From positions 62,001 through 126,000 of the forward strand of contig JAIEPW010000044.1 in assembly GCA_019748195.1 (NCBI GenBank): a DNA stretch of 64,000 nt, read 5' to 3'. How positions within the stretch are numbered: position 1 is the stretch's first letter; the number at the start of each line of letters is the position of its first letter. Below, in pieces: positions 1-7,930 of the stretch. Source of the DNA: Bryobacteraceae bacterium (GTDB lineage: Bacteria; Acidobacteriota; Terriglobia; Bryobacterales; Bryobacteraceae). The notes under the pieces were generated by a model. The model did no database searches, had not been told where the DNA came from, and saw only the letters and a list, made by a program, of their open reading frames with translations. Made by a program: the position numbers and the translations under genes.

Positions 1-284
1 ACCAGGAACGCCTCTGCCTCTCGCGCCGCAACTTCGTCCCAGTCCTTTCTCCCCCAGCCCCGGCATGCGTAGGCCTCCAGCAACCGCAAACTCTCCGGTG
101 TGATCAGCGAGCGGGGGCACTCCTCAACCCCCAAGGACCCCCGCGCCCACACAACCTTCCGTGGCTCCGAAGCCGCCGCTCCCGTGAACCCGCACCGCCG
201 TTCCCTCTCGAGTCCGTTCCGCCTGCACGTGTCGCACCTCCACCCGGCCTCGCCCGATCGATGGAAATGGAAGGCGACCCTCAG
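1..284 (-). CDS. Tail assembly chaperone, T-like frame reached by -1 frameshift (partial)
   Basis: This reading frame is open from the end of the upstream chaperone gene to the left window edge (94 codons, no stop). It has no ATG or well-placed GTG, so it probably has no start of its own. It is the -1 frame relative to the gene at 281-664, and entry at CTG (284-282) follows directly after an A AAA AAC slippery site. The translation looks like a real protein: it carries a Cys-x2-Cys motif with a later Arg-rich Arg-Arg-Cys, then an acidic helix near the edge (KDWDEVAAREAEAFL). In lambda-like phages the G and G-T chaperones are made this way and help the tail tube assemble around the tape measure. 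The position just after the tail tube gene fits. The assignment rests on position and frame structure, not on sequence similarity to lambda T. Confidence 0.75.
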   Translation of the reverse strand, partial: MRVAFHFHRSGEAGWRCDTCRRNGLERERRCGFTGAAASEPRKVVWARGSLGVEECPRSLITPESLRLLEAYACRGWGRKDWDEVAAREAEAFL

Positions 285-664
285 TTTTTTCGTTCTTCCT
301 CGCTTAATCCGCACTCCATGCGAATCCGCTCCAACGCCTCCCCGCACAGATCCTCGGGCCCTCCCGCGATCAGCCGCTGCGGCGATGCCTCCTCGCCGTC
401 GATCCTCAATCCCCGAACCTCCAGCAGCCCCCACTCCAGGTAACAACGCCGGATCTCCTGCTCGATCACCGCCTGCTCCGCCCGGTCCTGTTCGCCTGCC
501 TCCACGAACTCCAGCCGGCGGCCGATTTCGCGTACGCGTTTCATCAGATCCAGCCGCCGGTTGACGCTCATCCTCGCCACCCGCAGATACACTCCGGGAT
601 ACCGCGCCGATTCGAATTCCACTACGCTTTCGTACTCAGCCGAACGCGACATACAGTTCGTCAT
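281..664 (-). CDS. Tail assembly chaperone, G-like
   Basis: A 127-residue acidic and helical protein without membrane segments. ATG at 664 is preceded by AGGGGAG at a good distance; an internal ATG at 652 is the alternative. It overlaps the end of the tail tube gene by 29 bases, so translation is probably coupled. Its place directly after the tail tube gene, its size, and a slippery site at its last codons all match the G chaperone of lambda-like siphophages. A minor product extended into the -1 frame is expected. The function is inferred from gene order and frame structure. Confidence 0.75.
   Translation of the reverse strand: MTNCMSRSAEYESVVEFESARYPGVYLRVARMSVNRRLDLMKRVREIGRRLEFVEAGEQDRAEQAVIEQEIRRCYLEWGLLEVRGLRIDGEEASPQRLIAGGPEDLCGEALERIRMECGLSEEERKN
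284..301 (-). other. Probable programmed -1 ribosomal frameshift site
   Basis: The slippery heptamer A AAA AAC lies at 290-284 in the correct phase (CGA AAA AAC TGA), with the zero-frame stop TGA immediately after it at 283-281. A Shine-Dalgarno-like GAGGA at 301-297 lies 6 bases upstream, the arrangement that stimulates -1 slippage in bacterial genes such as dnaX. Slippage continues translation in the open -1 frame to the window edge. Confidence 0.75.
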
Positions 665-1805
665 TCCCGCTCCCCTGCGCCCGGCTGCCGCCGAACTTCC
701 AGCCCAGCCGCGTCTCCCGATCGTCAAACTCCGGAACTTCCGGCACCAAGGCCGGCATGTACACCCCGAACAACTGATTCGCCTGCTGCCCGAGCTGGAT
801 CATCGCCCCCACCGGAGACCGCTGCCTCGCCGCCTGATACAACTCCTTCGTCGCCGCATCGTCCCGCTCGAAAATGCTGAACTCCAGCTCCACTCTCCGC
901 TCGCCGCCCACGATGCACTGCGCGAAATCGCTGCCGAACTCCCGCGCCCTTAGATCCAGCCCGTTGTCCAGTCTCACGCGCGCCCCCGTCAGCGTGTAAA
1001 ACCGCGAAGGCCCGGATCCCAGCCACACCTGTCCCAGATGACCTGGCACGATCGAGTAGTCGAATCCCGCCGCCTCGGGCTCCGCCGGATAATTGCTCAG
1101 CCCCGCCTGACCGCCCTCGAAACTCACGCTGTCCAGCAGATCCTTGGCTGGACCCTCGAAACTGAACTCGTGAAAGTCATCGTTCACCCGGATCTCCGCC
1201 CGGTTCATCGCCGCCCCGCACAGCAACCTTTGCACCGCACCCGCCGGCGACCAGTAGTCGTAAACGCTCAATCCCTTCAACTCCGTCGCCAGCCCGTACG
1301 TTACCGTCCGGCCGGCGGCATCCCCCGCCGAAACCGGGAAGCTGAACGGCGCGTTTACCACCACGCTCACCGCGCTCGGGATCGCCGCCGCGAACCGCAT
1401 CTCCCCCCGGATCTCGATCGCTTGTCCGGCTTCCAGCCCGTGCGCCGCCGAGAAAGTCACCAGCGATCCCGCGCTCCCGCTCACCGTTCCTCCCGCGAAC
1501 ACTCGCGCGTTTCCGCCCATCGCCGCCTCGAACAGCGCGCCCTCGCTCGGCTGCGCGGCTTGCGGCGCCCAGCTCGTCAGATAGGTGCTCAGCCGGAACT
1601 CCGTTCGCCGCCGGACTCCCGCCGGCAATCCGGCGAATGTCCGGCTGCCCGTCTTATCGCGCCGCCCCCGCGTCTCCGCGAATTGCCGCGGCGCGAACTC
1701 CACCGCCGGAATCCGGTTCGCCCCCGTTATCGCTGCCGCCGTACCGTAGCTGCTTTCCAACGCGGCGTAGAGCCGGTTGTCGTTGGATGACACATAACAC
1801 GCCAT
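636..1805 (-). CDS. Phage tail tube (major tail) protein
   Basis: This 389-residue protein lacks signal peptide and membrane segments and is rich in beta-type sequence, as expected for a tail tube subunit with an inserted Ig-like segment (about residues 105-170, with a 'FSAAHGLEAGQAI' stretch typical of tail and baseplate beta domains). The start ATG at 1805 has a strong ribosome site (GAGAGGAGG). It sits between a tail-terminator-like gene and the frameshifting chaperone, which is the standard siphophage position for the tail tube gene. It is longer than lambda gpV (246 residues), consistent with extra surface domains. Family assignment is from order and composition. Confidence 0.75.
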   Translation of the reverse strand: MACYVSSNDNRLYAALESSYGTAAAITGANRIPAVEFAPRQFAETRGRRDKTGSRTFAGLPAGVRRRTEFRLSTYLTSWAPQAAQPSEGALFEAAMGGNARVFAGGTVSGSAGSLVTFSAAHGLEAGQAIEIRGEMRFAAAIPSAVSVVVNAPFSFPVSAGDAAGRTVTYGLATELKGLSVYDYWSPAGAVQRLLCGAAMNRAEIRVNDDFHEFSFEGPAKDLLDSVSFEGGQAGLSNYPAEPEAAGFDYSIVPGHLGQVWLGSGPSRFYTLTGARVRLDNGLDLRAREFGSDFAQCIVGGERRVELEFSIFERDDAATKELYQAARQRSPVGAMIQLGQQANQLFGVYMPALVPEVPEFDDRETRLGWKFGGSRAQGSGNDELYVAFG

Positions 1806-1818
1806 CGTCTGCCTCCTC

Positions 1819-2313
1819 TCAATCCGAGCTCATGTCCACATCGAAGATCACCTTCGCGCTCTGCACGAAGTTCCGTCCGCCGTGCTTCACCGGCTGATAG
1901 ATCACCTCATACCCTCCGGTGTGATACATCCCCTGCCCCCACGCGCCCCGAGCCTTCTCCAGCACCGCGGTGATCGCGTCCACATGAGCCTCGATCTTCT
2001 GCTCCAGTCCCTCCAGCCGGTCCTCCGTCACCCGTGCCTCGATCACCATGCGCAGCTTCCCGGAGAACGTGCGGAACTTCTCCCGCAGCTCGTTCTTCAC
2101 TCGCTCGCAGTACACCTGCACCACCTGCGACGTTCCGCCCACCTTCCGCTCGCTCACCTCGCCGCTCACGTTTTGCGCAACCACCTGACTCGCCACCGGC
2201 GCCAGCTCCATTCCCGTGATCTCCGCCAGTTCCACGATCCGCGCATCCAGACCGTCCTCGCCCCGCAGCAGTTGAACCACGTACTCGGTCGCGATACTCG
2301 CCGCTCTCGCCAT
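1819..2313 (-). CDS. Tail terminator or tail completion protein (putative)
   Basis: A 164-residue protein starting at ATG 2313 (MARAASIATEY); the same frame is open further upstream but that part has shadow-like composition. The C-terminal third (residues about 128-160, GGYEVIYQPVKHGG then FVQSAKVIFDVDMSS) resembles the strand-rich end of tail terminator proteins that cap the tail tube. The gene lies 13 bases before the tail tube gene and 2 bases after the preceding gene. The role is inferred from this position; head completion or minor tail protein are alternatives. Confidence 0.6.
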   Translation of the reverse strand: MARAASIATEYVVQLLRGEDGLDARIVELAEITGMELAPVASQVVAQNVSGEVSERKVGGTSQVVQVYCERVKNELREKFRTFSGKLRMVIEARVTEDRLEGLEQKIEAHVDAITAVLEKARGAWGQGMYHTGGYEVIYQPVKHGGRNFVQSAKVIFDVDMSSD

Positions 2314-2315
2314 CG

Positions 2316-3080
2316 CTATCCCCTCCGCAGCACCGTCTCCCGAACCACAAAAACATCCGGAGCCTGACCCTCTCCCGGAGCCCGCCCCGCCGCCAGCCCG
2401 CCCGCCAGCGTCCACGTCTCGCCAGGAACCAGCAATGGTCCGTTCTGTTGCCCCATCGTCGATTCGCTGCTTCCCACGAAGACGTTCCAGCCCGCCGCGT
2501 TCACCGGCGCATTCACCGCCTTCACCGTCAACTGGCTCCCCGCCGGAGTCTCGTACGTGGTCGGAAAACTCGCCGCTCCCTCTCGCCCGGCTCCGTCCAC
2601 CCAGCTCACTCGCAGATAGTAGGTCTCCGACGCGTTGCTCCCTGCCGTCCAACCTGCTTCGGGCGCGCTCGCCCGTTCCACCGGATCCCGCACCACCCCG
2701 ATTCCTATCTCGAACGCCTGTCGTCCCGCCGCCGCGGCCAGCCGGGCATACTCCCGCCACTTACCTTCAAAGCGGTCGTTCAATTGGCTGTTGTACGCAT
2801 CGCGATACACCATCGCCAGAGTGTGCAGTGCATGCCAGCGCCGCACCGTCTGCGTCGCTGCTACGCTTCTCAATCCGATCTCCCGCCGCCGCGCCGCGTG
2901 TGGATCCCGCTCTTCCCGGCCCAGCAGGAACGTCAGGATCTCGTCCCCCACTTCTTCAGCCGCCAGCTCCAGCTTCGTCTGCAGGTCGATTCCCTCGCTC
3001 CGCGCGGCCTCCAGAATGGAACTTTCATGCCTCTTCAAATCGGCGATCCTCGCCGGCGGACCATCCGTGAACAAAGCCAT
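2316..3080 (-). CDS. Putative head-tail connector protein
   Basis: A 254-residue protein with two parts. Residues 1-130 are mainly helical and charged, and begin with a region like head-tail adaptor proteins. Residues 140-250 are beta-rich with an Ig/Fn3-like pattern (YYLRVSWVDGAGREGAAS, then AAGWNVFVGSS), a fold common on virion surfaces. The start at 3080 has AGGAG upstream. It lies between the capsid gene group and the tail terminator, where adaptor and connector genes are normally found. No closer family was recognised. Confidence 0.55.
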   Translation of the reverse strand: MALFTDGPPARIADLKRHESSILEAARSEGIDLQTKLELAAEEVGDEILTFLLGREERDPHAARRREIGLRSVAATQTVRRWHALHTLAMVYRDAYNSQLNDRFEGKWREYARLAAAAGRQAFEIGIGVVRDPVERASAPEAGWTAGSNASETYYLRVSWVDGAGREGAASFPTTYETPAGSQLTVKAVNAPVNAAGWNVFVGSSESTMGQQNGPLLVPGETWTLAGGLAAGRAPGEGQAPDVFVVRETVLRRG

Positions 3081-3083
3081 CGC

Positions 3084-3395
3084 CTAGCTCCTGCCCTCGC
3101 CGTCGCGATCTTTTGCCACCACCTGCACCGCCTGTCCGCCCGGCATCCTGTGCAACGAAGGTCTTAGCCGCCGCTTCTCCCGATCCATCTCCGCGTAATA
3201 TGCGCTCGCCTCCTCCGCCGTCGCCAGACGCGACCGCCGCTCCGCCACGTACCGGGCCGCCACCCGCCTCGGCACCTCCGTCATTACCCCCGCGCGGCCC
3301 CCATCGGAAGTCGCCAGGCTCACCACCACAACATCGTTCTCCACGATCCCGGCTTCGATCGTCTGCACACACCGGTAAAACTCCCGTAGGTCCAC
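3084..3395 (-). CDS. Small virion-module protein of unknown function
   Basis: The reading frame is open from 3458, but the supported start is GTG at 3395: it is preceded by GAGGGAGG five bases upstream, while the longer version would begin inside a terminator hairpin. The product is 103 residues, basic at the C-terminus, with no membrane segment. It begins MDLREFYRCVQTIEAG and carries an Arg- and Lys-rich stretch after residue 50. It is the first gene after the terminator that follows the coat gene, 3 bases before the next gene. A small head completion or decoration role is possible but not shown. Confidence 0.6.
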   Translation of the reverse strand: MDLREFYRCVQTIEAGIVENDVVVVSLATSDGGRAGVMTEVPRRVAARYVAERRSRLATAEEASAYYAEMDREKRRLRPSLHRMPGGQAVQVVAKDRDGEGRS

Positions 3396-3408
3396 GTTTT
3401 CCTCCCTC

Positions 3409-3441
3409 AAAAAAAAATGAGGACCGGTAAGCCACCGGTCC
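3409..3441 (-). terminator. Rho-independent terminator after the coat gene
   Basis: Reading the minus strand, the perfect 8-bp stem GGACCGGT / ACCGGTCC (3441-3434 with 3428-3421) has a 5-base loop. It is followed after TCA by an uninterrupted run of nine T (3417-3409). It lies 31 bases after the coat stop codon and just before the ribosome site of the next gene. It would make coat mRNA more abundant than the downstream connector and tail message. Confidence 0.85.
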
Positions 3442-3471
3442 CCTGAGTCGCTCGGCAACCCGGAAGTTGCG

Positions 3472-4383
3472 CTAGCTTCTCACCTGCACGCCGTGCGCGT
3501 TTCGCAGCACGCCCACCCCGTACAGCACATCCACTGTGAACTGCTGCGCCAGCGTGTTCGGCTGATAACTCATCGTTACCCGCATGCCGAAGTTCCCCAG
3601 CTCCGCGTACTCCGCGATCGCCCCGGTTCCGGGCAGCGGCTGCGGCAGCCGCCGCATCACCAGCCCCAAGGCCGACTTCGTGAACGCCAGATTGTGCACC
3701 GTCACCGGCGCCGTCCCCGTCTTCGGCACATACTGTGACCGGAAAACGTAGAAGTCCTTGATCTTGCCGACCGCGCCGTCGATCAGCGCCCGCAACCCCG
3801 CGTCCCCCGCGCTCGAGAACTCGCTGAACCGCGGAATCTGCCGCAGTACCGAGTACGACGTCGAGTCCACCACCAGGTACTTCGGTTGGTTCGCCGGGAC
3901 CTTGGCCTCGAACAACGCCGTCTCCGCCGCGTCGATCGTCGCCTCCGTCAGCGGCGTCGCCGGCGCGCCCAGCGACGTGTTCGCCGTGAACTGCCCGTAC
4001 AGGTTCAACAGGTCGAACTCGATCTTCTCCGCCAGCGCAACCATCGCCGGCTGCATGTACAACCGCAGCAGGTCCGGCACCGCCAGCACCTTCGTCACGT
4101 CCGGAACCTGGAACGTCGCCTCCGCGTGCGTGTTCAGCACGATCTGCGCGCTCGCCAGCGCCGGATTCTGCGTTTGAACCGTCCCTCCCTCGCTGATATT
4201 GTTCGCTACCATCGTCGGGGGGATCGGGACGTTGATCGTGTCTCCCGCTTGCGCCAGACTCGGTTCAAAATCGCGATTCACTAGGTTCCCCATTACCAGG
4301 TTCCCCATCAAGGCCGGCAGCGCATCCACTGCCACCAGTTTCACAATCGCGTTCGCTACGTTCGTCGATGTAATCGCTGGCAT
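3472..4383 (-). CDS. Major capsid protein, P22 coat type
   Basis: A 303-residue soluble protein. The N-terminal part has the MGNLVNRDFEPSLAQAGDTI pattern typical of the P22 coat group within the HK97-fold capsid proteins; the middle has NQPKYLVVDSTSYSVL and the end has NFGMRVTMSYQPNTLAQQFT. The start at 4383 has GAGGAG upstream. A scaffold gene precedes it and no prohead protease is visible, as in P22-like systems where scaffold is separate and the coat is not cleaved. A terminator directly follows, fitting the high expression needed for a coat protein. Confidence 0.85.
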   Translation of the reverse strand: MPAITSTNVANAIVKLVAVDALPALMGNLVMGNLVNRDFEPSLAQAGDTINVPIPPTMVANNISEGGTVQTQNPALASAQIVLNTHAEATFQVPDVTKVLAVPDLLRLYMQPAMVALAEKIEFDLLNLYGQFTANTSLGAPATPLTEATIDAAETALFEAKVPANQPKYLVVDSTSYSVLRQIPRFSEFSSAGDAGLRALIDGAVGKIKDFYVFRSQYVPKTGTAPVTVHNLAFTKSALGLVMRRLPQPLPGTGAIAEYAELGNFGMRVTMSYQPNTLAQQFTVDVLYGVGVLRNAHGVQVRS

Positions 4384-4446
4384 TCTCTCTCCTCACTTGG
4401 GGTCTGCCATGGCCCCATCTGTCTTCGCCCTCTTGGGCTCCTTCAC

Positions 4447-4950
4447 TCACTGGCCCCGCAGCGCCTGCGCCGCCACGCGAGTAATCTCTCGCCGGATCCG
4501 CTCCAGCTCTTCGTCGCTCATTCCTGGACGCAGCCGGTCCAAGTCTCCCCCGATCCCGCCCGCGCCCGCGCTCCCTTGCGCCCCCGCGCCGGAACCGCCT
4601 CCCACTCGCACCGGCAGCACCTCCGGATTCTCGGCCACAAACCGCGTCACATACTCTCGCAGCGGCGCCGCTCCCCCCCCGTTCCGCCCCACCAGTTCGC
4701 CTTCCTCGGTCCGCTCCACTTCCGAGCGCAGGGCGCGGAACGCCAGCTCTACCTTGCTCACCCCCAACCGCTCGAGCTCCGCCCGGATCGCCAGGTTCTT
4801 CTCCGCCTCCGCCGCCGCCTTCTTGTTTCGCGAGGCCTCTTCCACCAGCTCGCTTACCCGCTTCTCCAGCTCCTCTCGCTGCCTGCGCTCCGCCGCCAGT
4901 TCCTCCATGGCCTGCCGTACCTGATCCCGTACCTCGGTCCCCTCTTCCAT
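4447..4950 (-). CDS. Capsid scaffold protein
   Basis: A 167-residue protein from ATG 4950, which has GAGGAGGAG eleven bases or less upstream. Residues 8-55 form a strongly charged coiled coil (ELAAERRQREELEKRVSEL). The middle contains a helical segment, then a Gly/Ala-rich linker, and the C-terminus is a short charged helix (MSDEELERIRREITRVAAQ), which in scaffolds typically binds the coat. It lies between portal and coat genes, the usual scaffold position. The upstream part of the same frame has shadow composition and was not included. Confidence 0.8.
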   Translation of the reverse strand: MEEGTEVRDQVRQAMEELAAERRQREELEKRVSELVEEASRNKKAAAEAEKNLAIRAELERLGVSKVELAFRALRSEVERTEEGELVGRNGGGAAPLREYVTRFVAENPEVLPVRVGGGSGAGAQGSAGAGGIGGDLDRLRPGMSDEELERIRREITRVAAQALRGQ

Positions 4951-4961
4951 TCCGCTCCTCC

Positions 4962-6338
4962 TCAGGCCGCCTCGATCTCTCGCACCACCGCATCCTTTAC
5001 GTCTTGCCTCGCGTCGCACAGATACTTGAGCGCCAGCTTCTTCATTACTTCTCGCTCCAGCTTCTCCGACTTCACGCCCAGCCCCAGCAGCTTGGAAGCA
5101 TCCTCGAGCTCCATCCGGAACTCCCCGATGTCGAACTCGTCCAGCCCCGTCACGCTCACCTGCACGTTGTCCTCGCGCGCCTCCCCGATCGCCTTCAGCA
5201 CACGCTTCATGTGGTCCTTCACCGCGTCCCCGTAGCCTCGCAGCACTTCCTGCGTCAGCGAGAAATCCCGCTCCTTGCTCAGTCCCGATTGCTGCCGCCC
5301 GCCCGAAAGCGCCCCTCCCGCCTGCCCCAGGTAACAAACCCGGTAAATCTCCTCCTGCAGCCGCACCAGGTTCTCCGCGGCGATCCGGTACACGTTACCT
5401 TCCGGCTCCGTCCACCCGAACCGGTCCTGCGGATTCAACTGCACGAAGTACGCCTCGCCCACCGACTGCTCGAAGGTCTTTTCCGAATAAATCACCGGCG
5501 TCGCGAACAGCCCCATCGTCAATGCCCAGGACAGCGCGTTCGACTTATTGAAATGCTCCAGTTGCAGCAGCCCCGCGCGATTCAGCAGCCACTGGCCTTC
5601 GCCCGTCTCGCTCGCGAACAATGGCACCCGCCGCAGCTTCGCCAGTCCGTGCCGACCCTCGTCCGCCAGCGCGACATCCATGTCCTCGCTTCCGGTCTGA
5701 ACGCCCCGGTACACCCGGTAGTTCTCGCGGTCGTAGTAGAGCCACGTCGTCTCCGCTTTCCACTCCGCGTCTTCCACCTTGTCCTTGAACAGCCGGCGAT
5801 TCCGCAGCACTACCCACTCGTACTGCCCCCTCCGGTCCAGGCTCCAGTTGATGACCTCTTCCGGCGCGCACGCCACCAGGTATGCCCGCGCCCCGCCCAT
5901 CGCCTCTTCTTCCGCGCGGTTCGCCGGCCGCAGATCCACCCTCGGAAAATCCACCAGCACGTAGCTCGCGCCCGTGATCAGGCCCTCGATGAATTGCTTC
6001 CGGAAGAAGTCGGAAAGCGCTGTTCCCTTCAGATCGCAGTCATCGGCGAACGCCGCATAGAAGTTCCGCGCCCCGCCTTCCGCGCCGTGGAAGCTCAACA
6101 TCGGTTCCCGCCGGAACAGCGTCGCCGCGTACCAGTCCACGATCGATCCGATGTGGTTTTCGTAGTAGACCCGGTCCACCCGCTCCTGATACACCGCCCG
6201 TGGCTCCCGCAACCGCGGCAGCAGGTAATCCCTCGCCCGGCCCTTGAACTGCTCGCCGCCCGTGTACAGATCCCGGTACCGGGCCCAGATCTGGGCCTTG
6301 GCTGGATAATCCGGATGCTCCCGTTCAATCTCGTTCAA
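4962..6338 (-). CDS. Phage portal protein
   Basis: A 458-residue portal of the group annotated DUF4055 or SPP1-like. Visible features are an N-terminal helical region ending in an aromatic stretch (DRVYYENHIGSIVDWYAATLF), a central beta-rich wing domain, and a conserved 'ALSWALTMGLFATPVIYS' region leading into a helical C-terminus. The start is TTG at 6338 with AGAGGTGAGG upstream; no ATG is near. It follows the large terminase gene by 21 bases and precedes the scaffold gene by 11. The portal forms the 12-fold DNA entry channel of the head and contacts the terminase motor. Confidence 0.85.
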   Translation of the reverse strand: MNEIEREHPDYPAKAQIWARYRDLYTGGEQFKGRARDYLLPRLREPRAVYQERVDRVYYENHIGSIVDWYAATLFRREPMLSFHGAEGGARNFYAAFADDCDLKGTALSDFFRKQFIEGLITGASYVLVDFPRVDLRPANRAEEEAMGGARAYLVACAPEEVINWSLDRRGQYEWVVLRNRRLFKDKVEDAEWKAETTWLYYDRENYRVYRGVQTGSEDMDVALADEGRHGLAKLRRVPLFASETGEGQWLLNRAGLLQLEHFNKSNALSWALTMGLFATPVIYSEKTFEQSVGEAYFVQLNPQDRFGWTEPEGNVYRIAAENLVRLQEEIYRVCYLGQAGGALSGGRQQSGLSKERDFSLTQEVLRGYGDAVKDHMKRVLKAIGEAREDNVQVSVTGLDEFDIGEFRMELEDASKLLGLGVKSEKLEREVMKKLALKYLCDARQDVKDAVVREIEAA

Positions 6339-6359
6339 GCCTCACCTCTTCCTTCCCGC

Positions 6360-7673
6360 TCAGAACATCCCCCGCAGCGGATAATTCCTCTCCCCCACCG
6401 TCTGCATCGCCTGATGCTCCTGCCACAGCAGGTACCCCAGCGCATCCGTCAGGTGCGTCCGCCGCCAGTCCCGCTCCTTGTCCATCACCGTCGTGCCCTC
6501 TTTGTAGCGGACCTGCTCGAAATCCTTGATCAGCTCCTCGCAGCGCCCGTCCACCACCAGGCGCACCGCCCCGCTTGCCGCCTCCAGCATCGAGTTCATC
6601 AGCGTGATCCGGTCCCGCACCGAAGGGTTCCGCGTCGGCACCTTCATCCGCAGCCCGTGCCGGAAAATCCCCGTGAGGCACTCCCGCACGATCTCCAGGT
6701 CCGAACTCCCCGTCGTCTGCCGGTTCATCCCGCTCGCGTCCGCGTACACTGTCACGCCCGCGCTGTGCTCGGAATAACGCTCCAGGAAGACGATGCAGGC
6801 ATCCCGCGTCGTCGAGTCCCCCAGCACGATTTCGTCCAGCACCCGCACCCTCGCCCCGTCCTTCTGCGCCACCACCGAGCTCATGGGATTCACGTTGAAA
6901 TCCAAAGCCCACAGCAGCTCCCGGTTCGGATCCCGCTCCAACGGCATCACGTTCAACTTCCGCTGGAAAGTCCCGTATACCCGGCCCGCGCTTGCCTCGA
7001 GATACTGTCCCAGCGCTTCCTGCTGGTAGAACCGCGATTCGTAGCTCGCCTTCAGCCGGTCGTAGTAGTCCGGAACGCGATCCAGGAGAAACCGGTTCTC
7101 CTTCGCCTTCGCGATCACGCACTCGTAGCCTTCGGGCGGCTTCGCCAGAAACCGTTCGTACACCCAGTCGAGCCCCTTCGGCGTCCACACCCCGAAACCG
7201 CACAGGTGCTTCGCTTCCAGGTCCCGCAGCCTTCCTTCCAGCCGCTGCCACGCTTCTTCGCTGGTGTACGTCAGCTCATCCACCCCGAACCAGGCCAGGT
7301 TGCTCCCCCGCAACCGCTCGAAATCCTCCAGCGACCGGAACAGAATCCGCGATCCTGTCTCCTTGATCTCCAGCCAGTTCTCCGCCTTGTTCCACTCGTA
7401 CGGAATCCGGTTCCGCTCCAGCACCGCCAGCAGCGCCGCCTGCGTCGCGTCCCGCAGCATCGGGAACGTCGGCGCCCCGATCAACCCCAGCCGCCCCGGA
7501 TTCAGATACGTCAGCCGCAGTGCCTCGTGGCACAAAGCCTGACTCTTGCCGCTCCCGATGGGACCCGAAAAGCCCTTGAAGCGCGCCTTCAACTCATGGA
7601 ATCGTCGCTGGGATTCAAGCGGCTCGTAGACGATCCTTCTTTCGAAGACTCCTCGTTCTCCTTGTCCACCCAT
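6360..7673 (-). CDS. Terminase large subunit
   Basis: A 437-residue DNA-packaging motor with an ATPase followed by a nuclease. The Walker A motif is GPIGSGKS (37-44) and Walker B is LAWFGVDE with D132-E133. The nuclease domain starts at LDFNVNPMS (first metal Asp D258), with further acidic residues at D312 and in HLTD (D410). Length and motif order are those of an intact terminase. ATG 7673 has AAGGAG upstream at a wide spacing and overlaps the end of the small terminase gene by 85 bases, which is long; no better start is visible downstream. Confidence 0.92.
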   Translation of the reverse strand: MGGQGERGVFERRIVYEPLESQRRFHELKARFKGFSGPIGSGKSQALCHEALRLTYLNPGRLGLIGAPTFPMLRDATQAALLAVLERNRIPYEWNKAENWLEIKETGSRILFRSLEDFERLRGSNLAWFGVDELTYTSEEAWQRLEGRLRDLEAKHLCGFGVWTPKGLDWVYERFLAKPPEGYECVIAKAKENRFLLDRVPDYYDRLKASYESRFYQQEALGQYLEASAGRVYGTFQRKLNVMPLERDPNRELLWALDFNVNPMSSVVAQKDGARVRVLDEIVLGDSTTRDACIVFLERYSEHSAGVTVYADASGMNRQTTGSSDLEIVRECLTGIFRHGLRMKVPTRNPSVRDRITLMNSMLEAASGAVRLVVDGRCEELIKDFEQVRYKEGTTVMDKERDWRRTHLTDALGYLLWQEHQAMQTVGERNYPLRGMF

Positions 7674-7930
7674 CGCACGCTGATCTCCTTCGGACCCTCA
7701 TCCGTCAGCTCTCGCTGCATCTGCAGCAGCCGGATGTAATCTCCAATCGTTCCCTTCGACCCATCCGGGTCGATCAGCTTCTTCTCCAGGTTCTCCAGCA
7801 GGTCGCCGATAATCTCCGCCTGATTCTTCTTCCTCCGGGACCTCCTCTTCTTCGGTTGCTCGGCTTTCGCTTCTTCCGTTCCGGCCGGCGCGGCTGTCTT
7901 CTTCACCGCCCTCTTCTTGGGGATTGCCAT
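7589..7930 (-). CDS. Probable terminase small subunit
   Basis: A 113-residue protein starting at ATG 7930 (MAIPKKRAVKK). The N-terminal 45 residues are a Lys/Arg-rich, probably disordered DNA-binding tail. Residues about 46-85 form a helical pair containing AEIIGDLLENLEKKL and TIGDYIRLLQ. The end (PKEISVRWVD) is a short strand-rich element. The position directly before the large terminase gene and the basic plus helical design fit a DNA-recognition subunit. It is the first recognisable gene of the phage block. No family-specific motif was recognised, so this is a positional call. Confidence 0.6.
   Translation of the reverse strand: MAIPKKRAVKKTAAPAGTEEAKAEQPKKRRSRRKKNQAEIIGDLLENLEKKLIDPDGSKGTIGDYIRLLQMQRELTDEGPKEISVRWVDKENEESSKEGSSTSRLNPSDDSMS

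Noticed and set aside
5004-7739. A 911-codon open frame on the plus strand opposite the portal and terminase genes
   Set aside because: It is antisense to two genes with clear motifs, rich in Pro, Arg, Leu and Gln as expected for the mirror frame of high-GC coding DNA, and has no ribosome site or recognisable domain.
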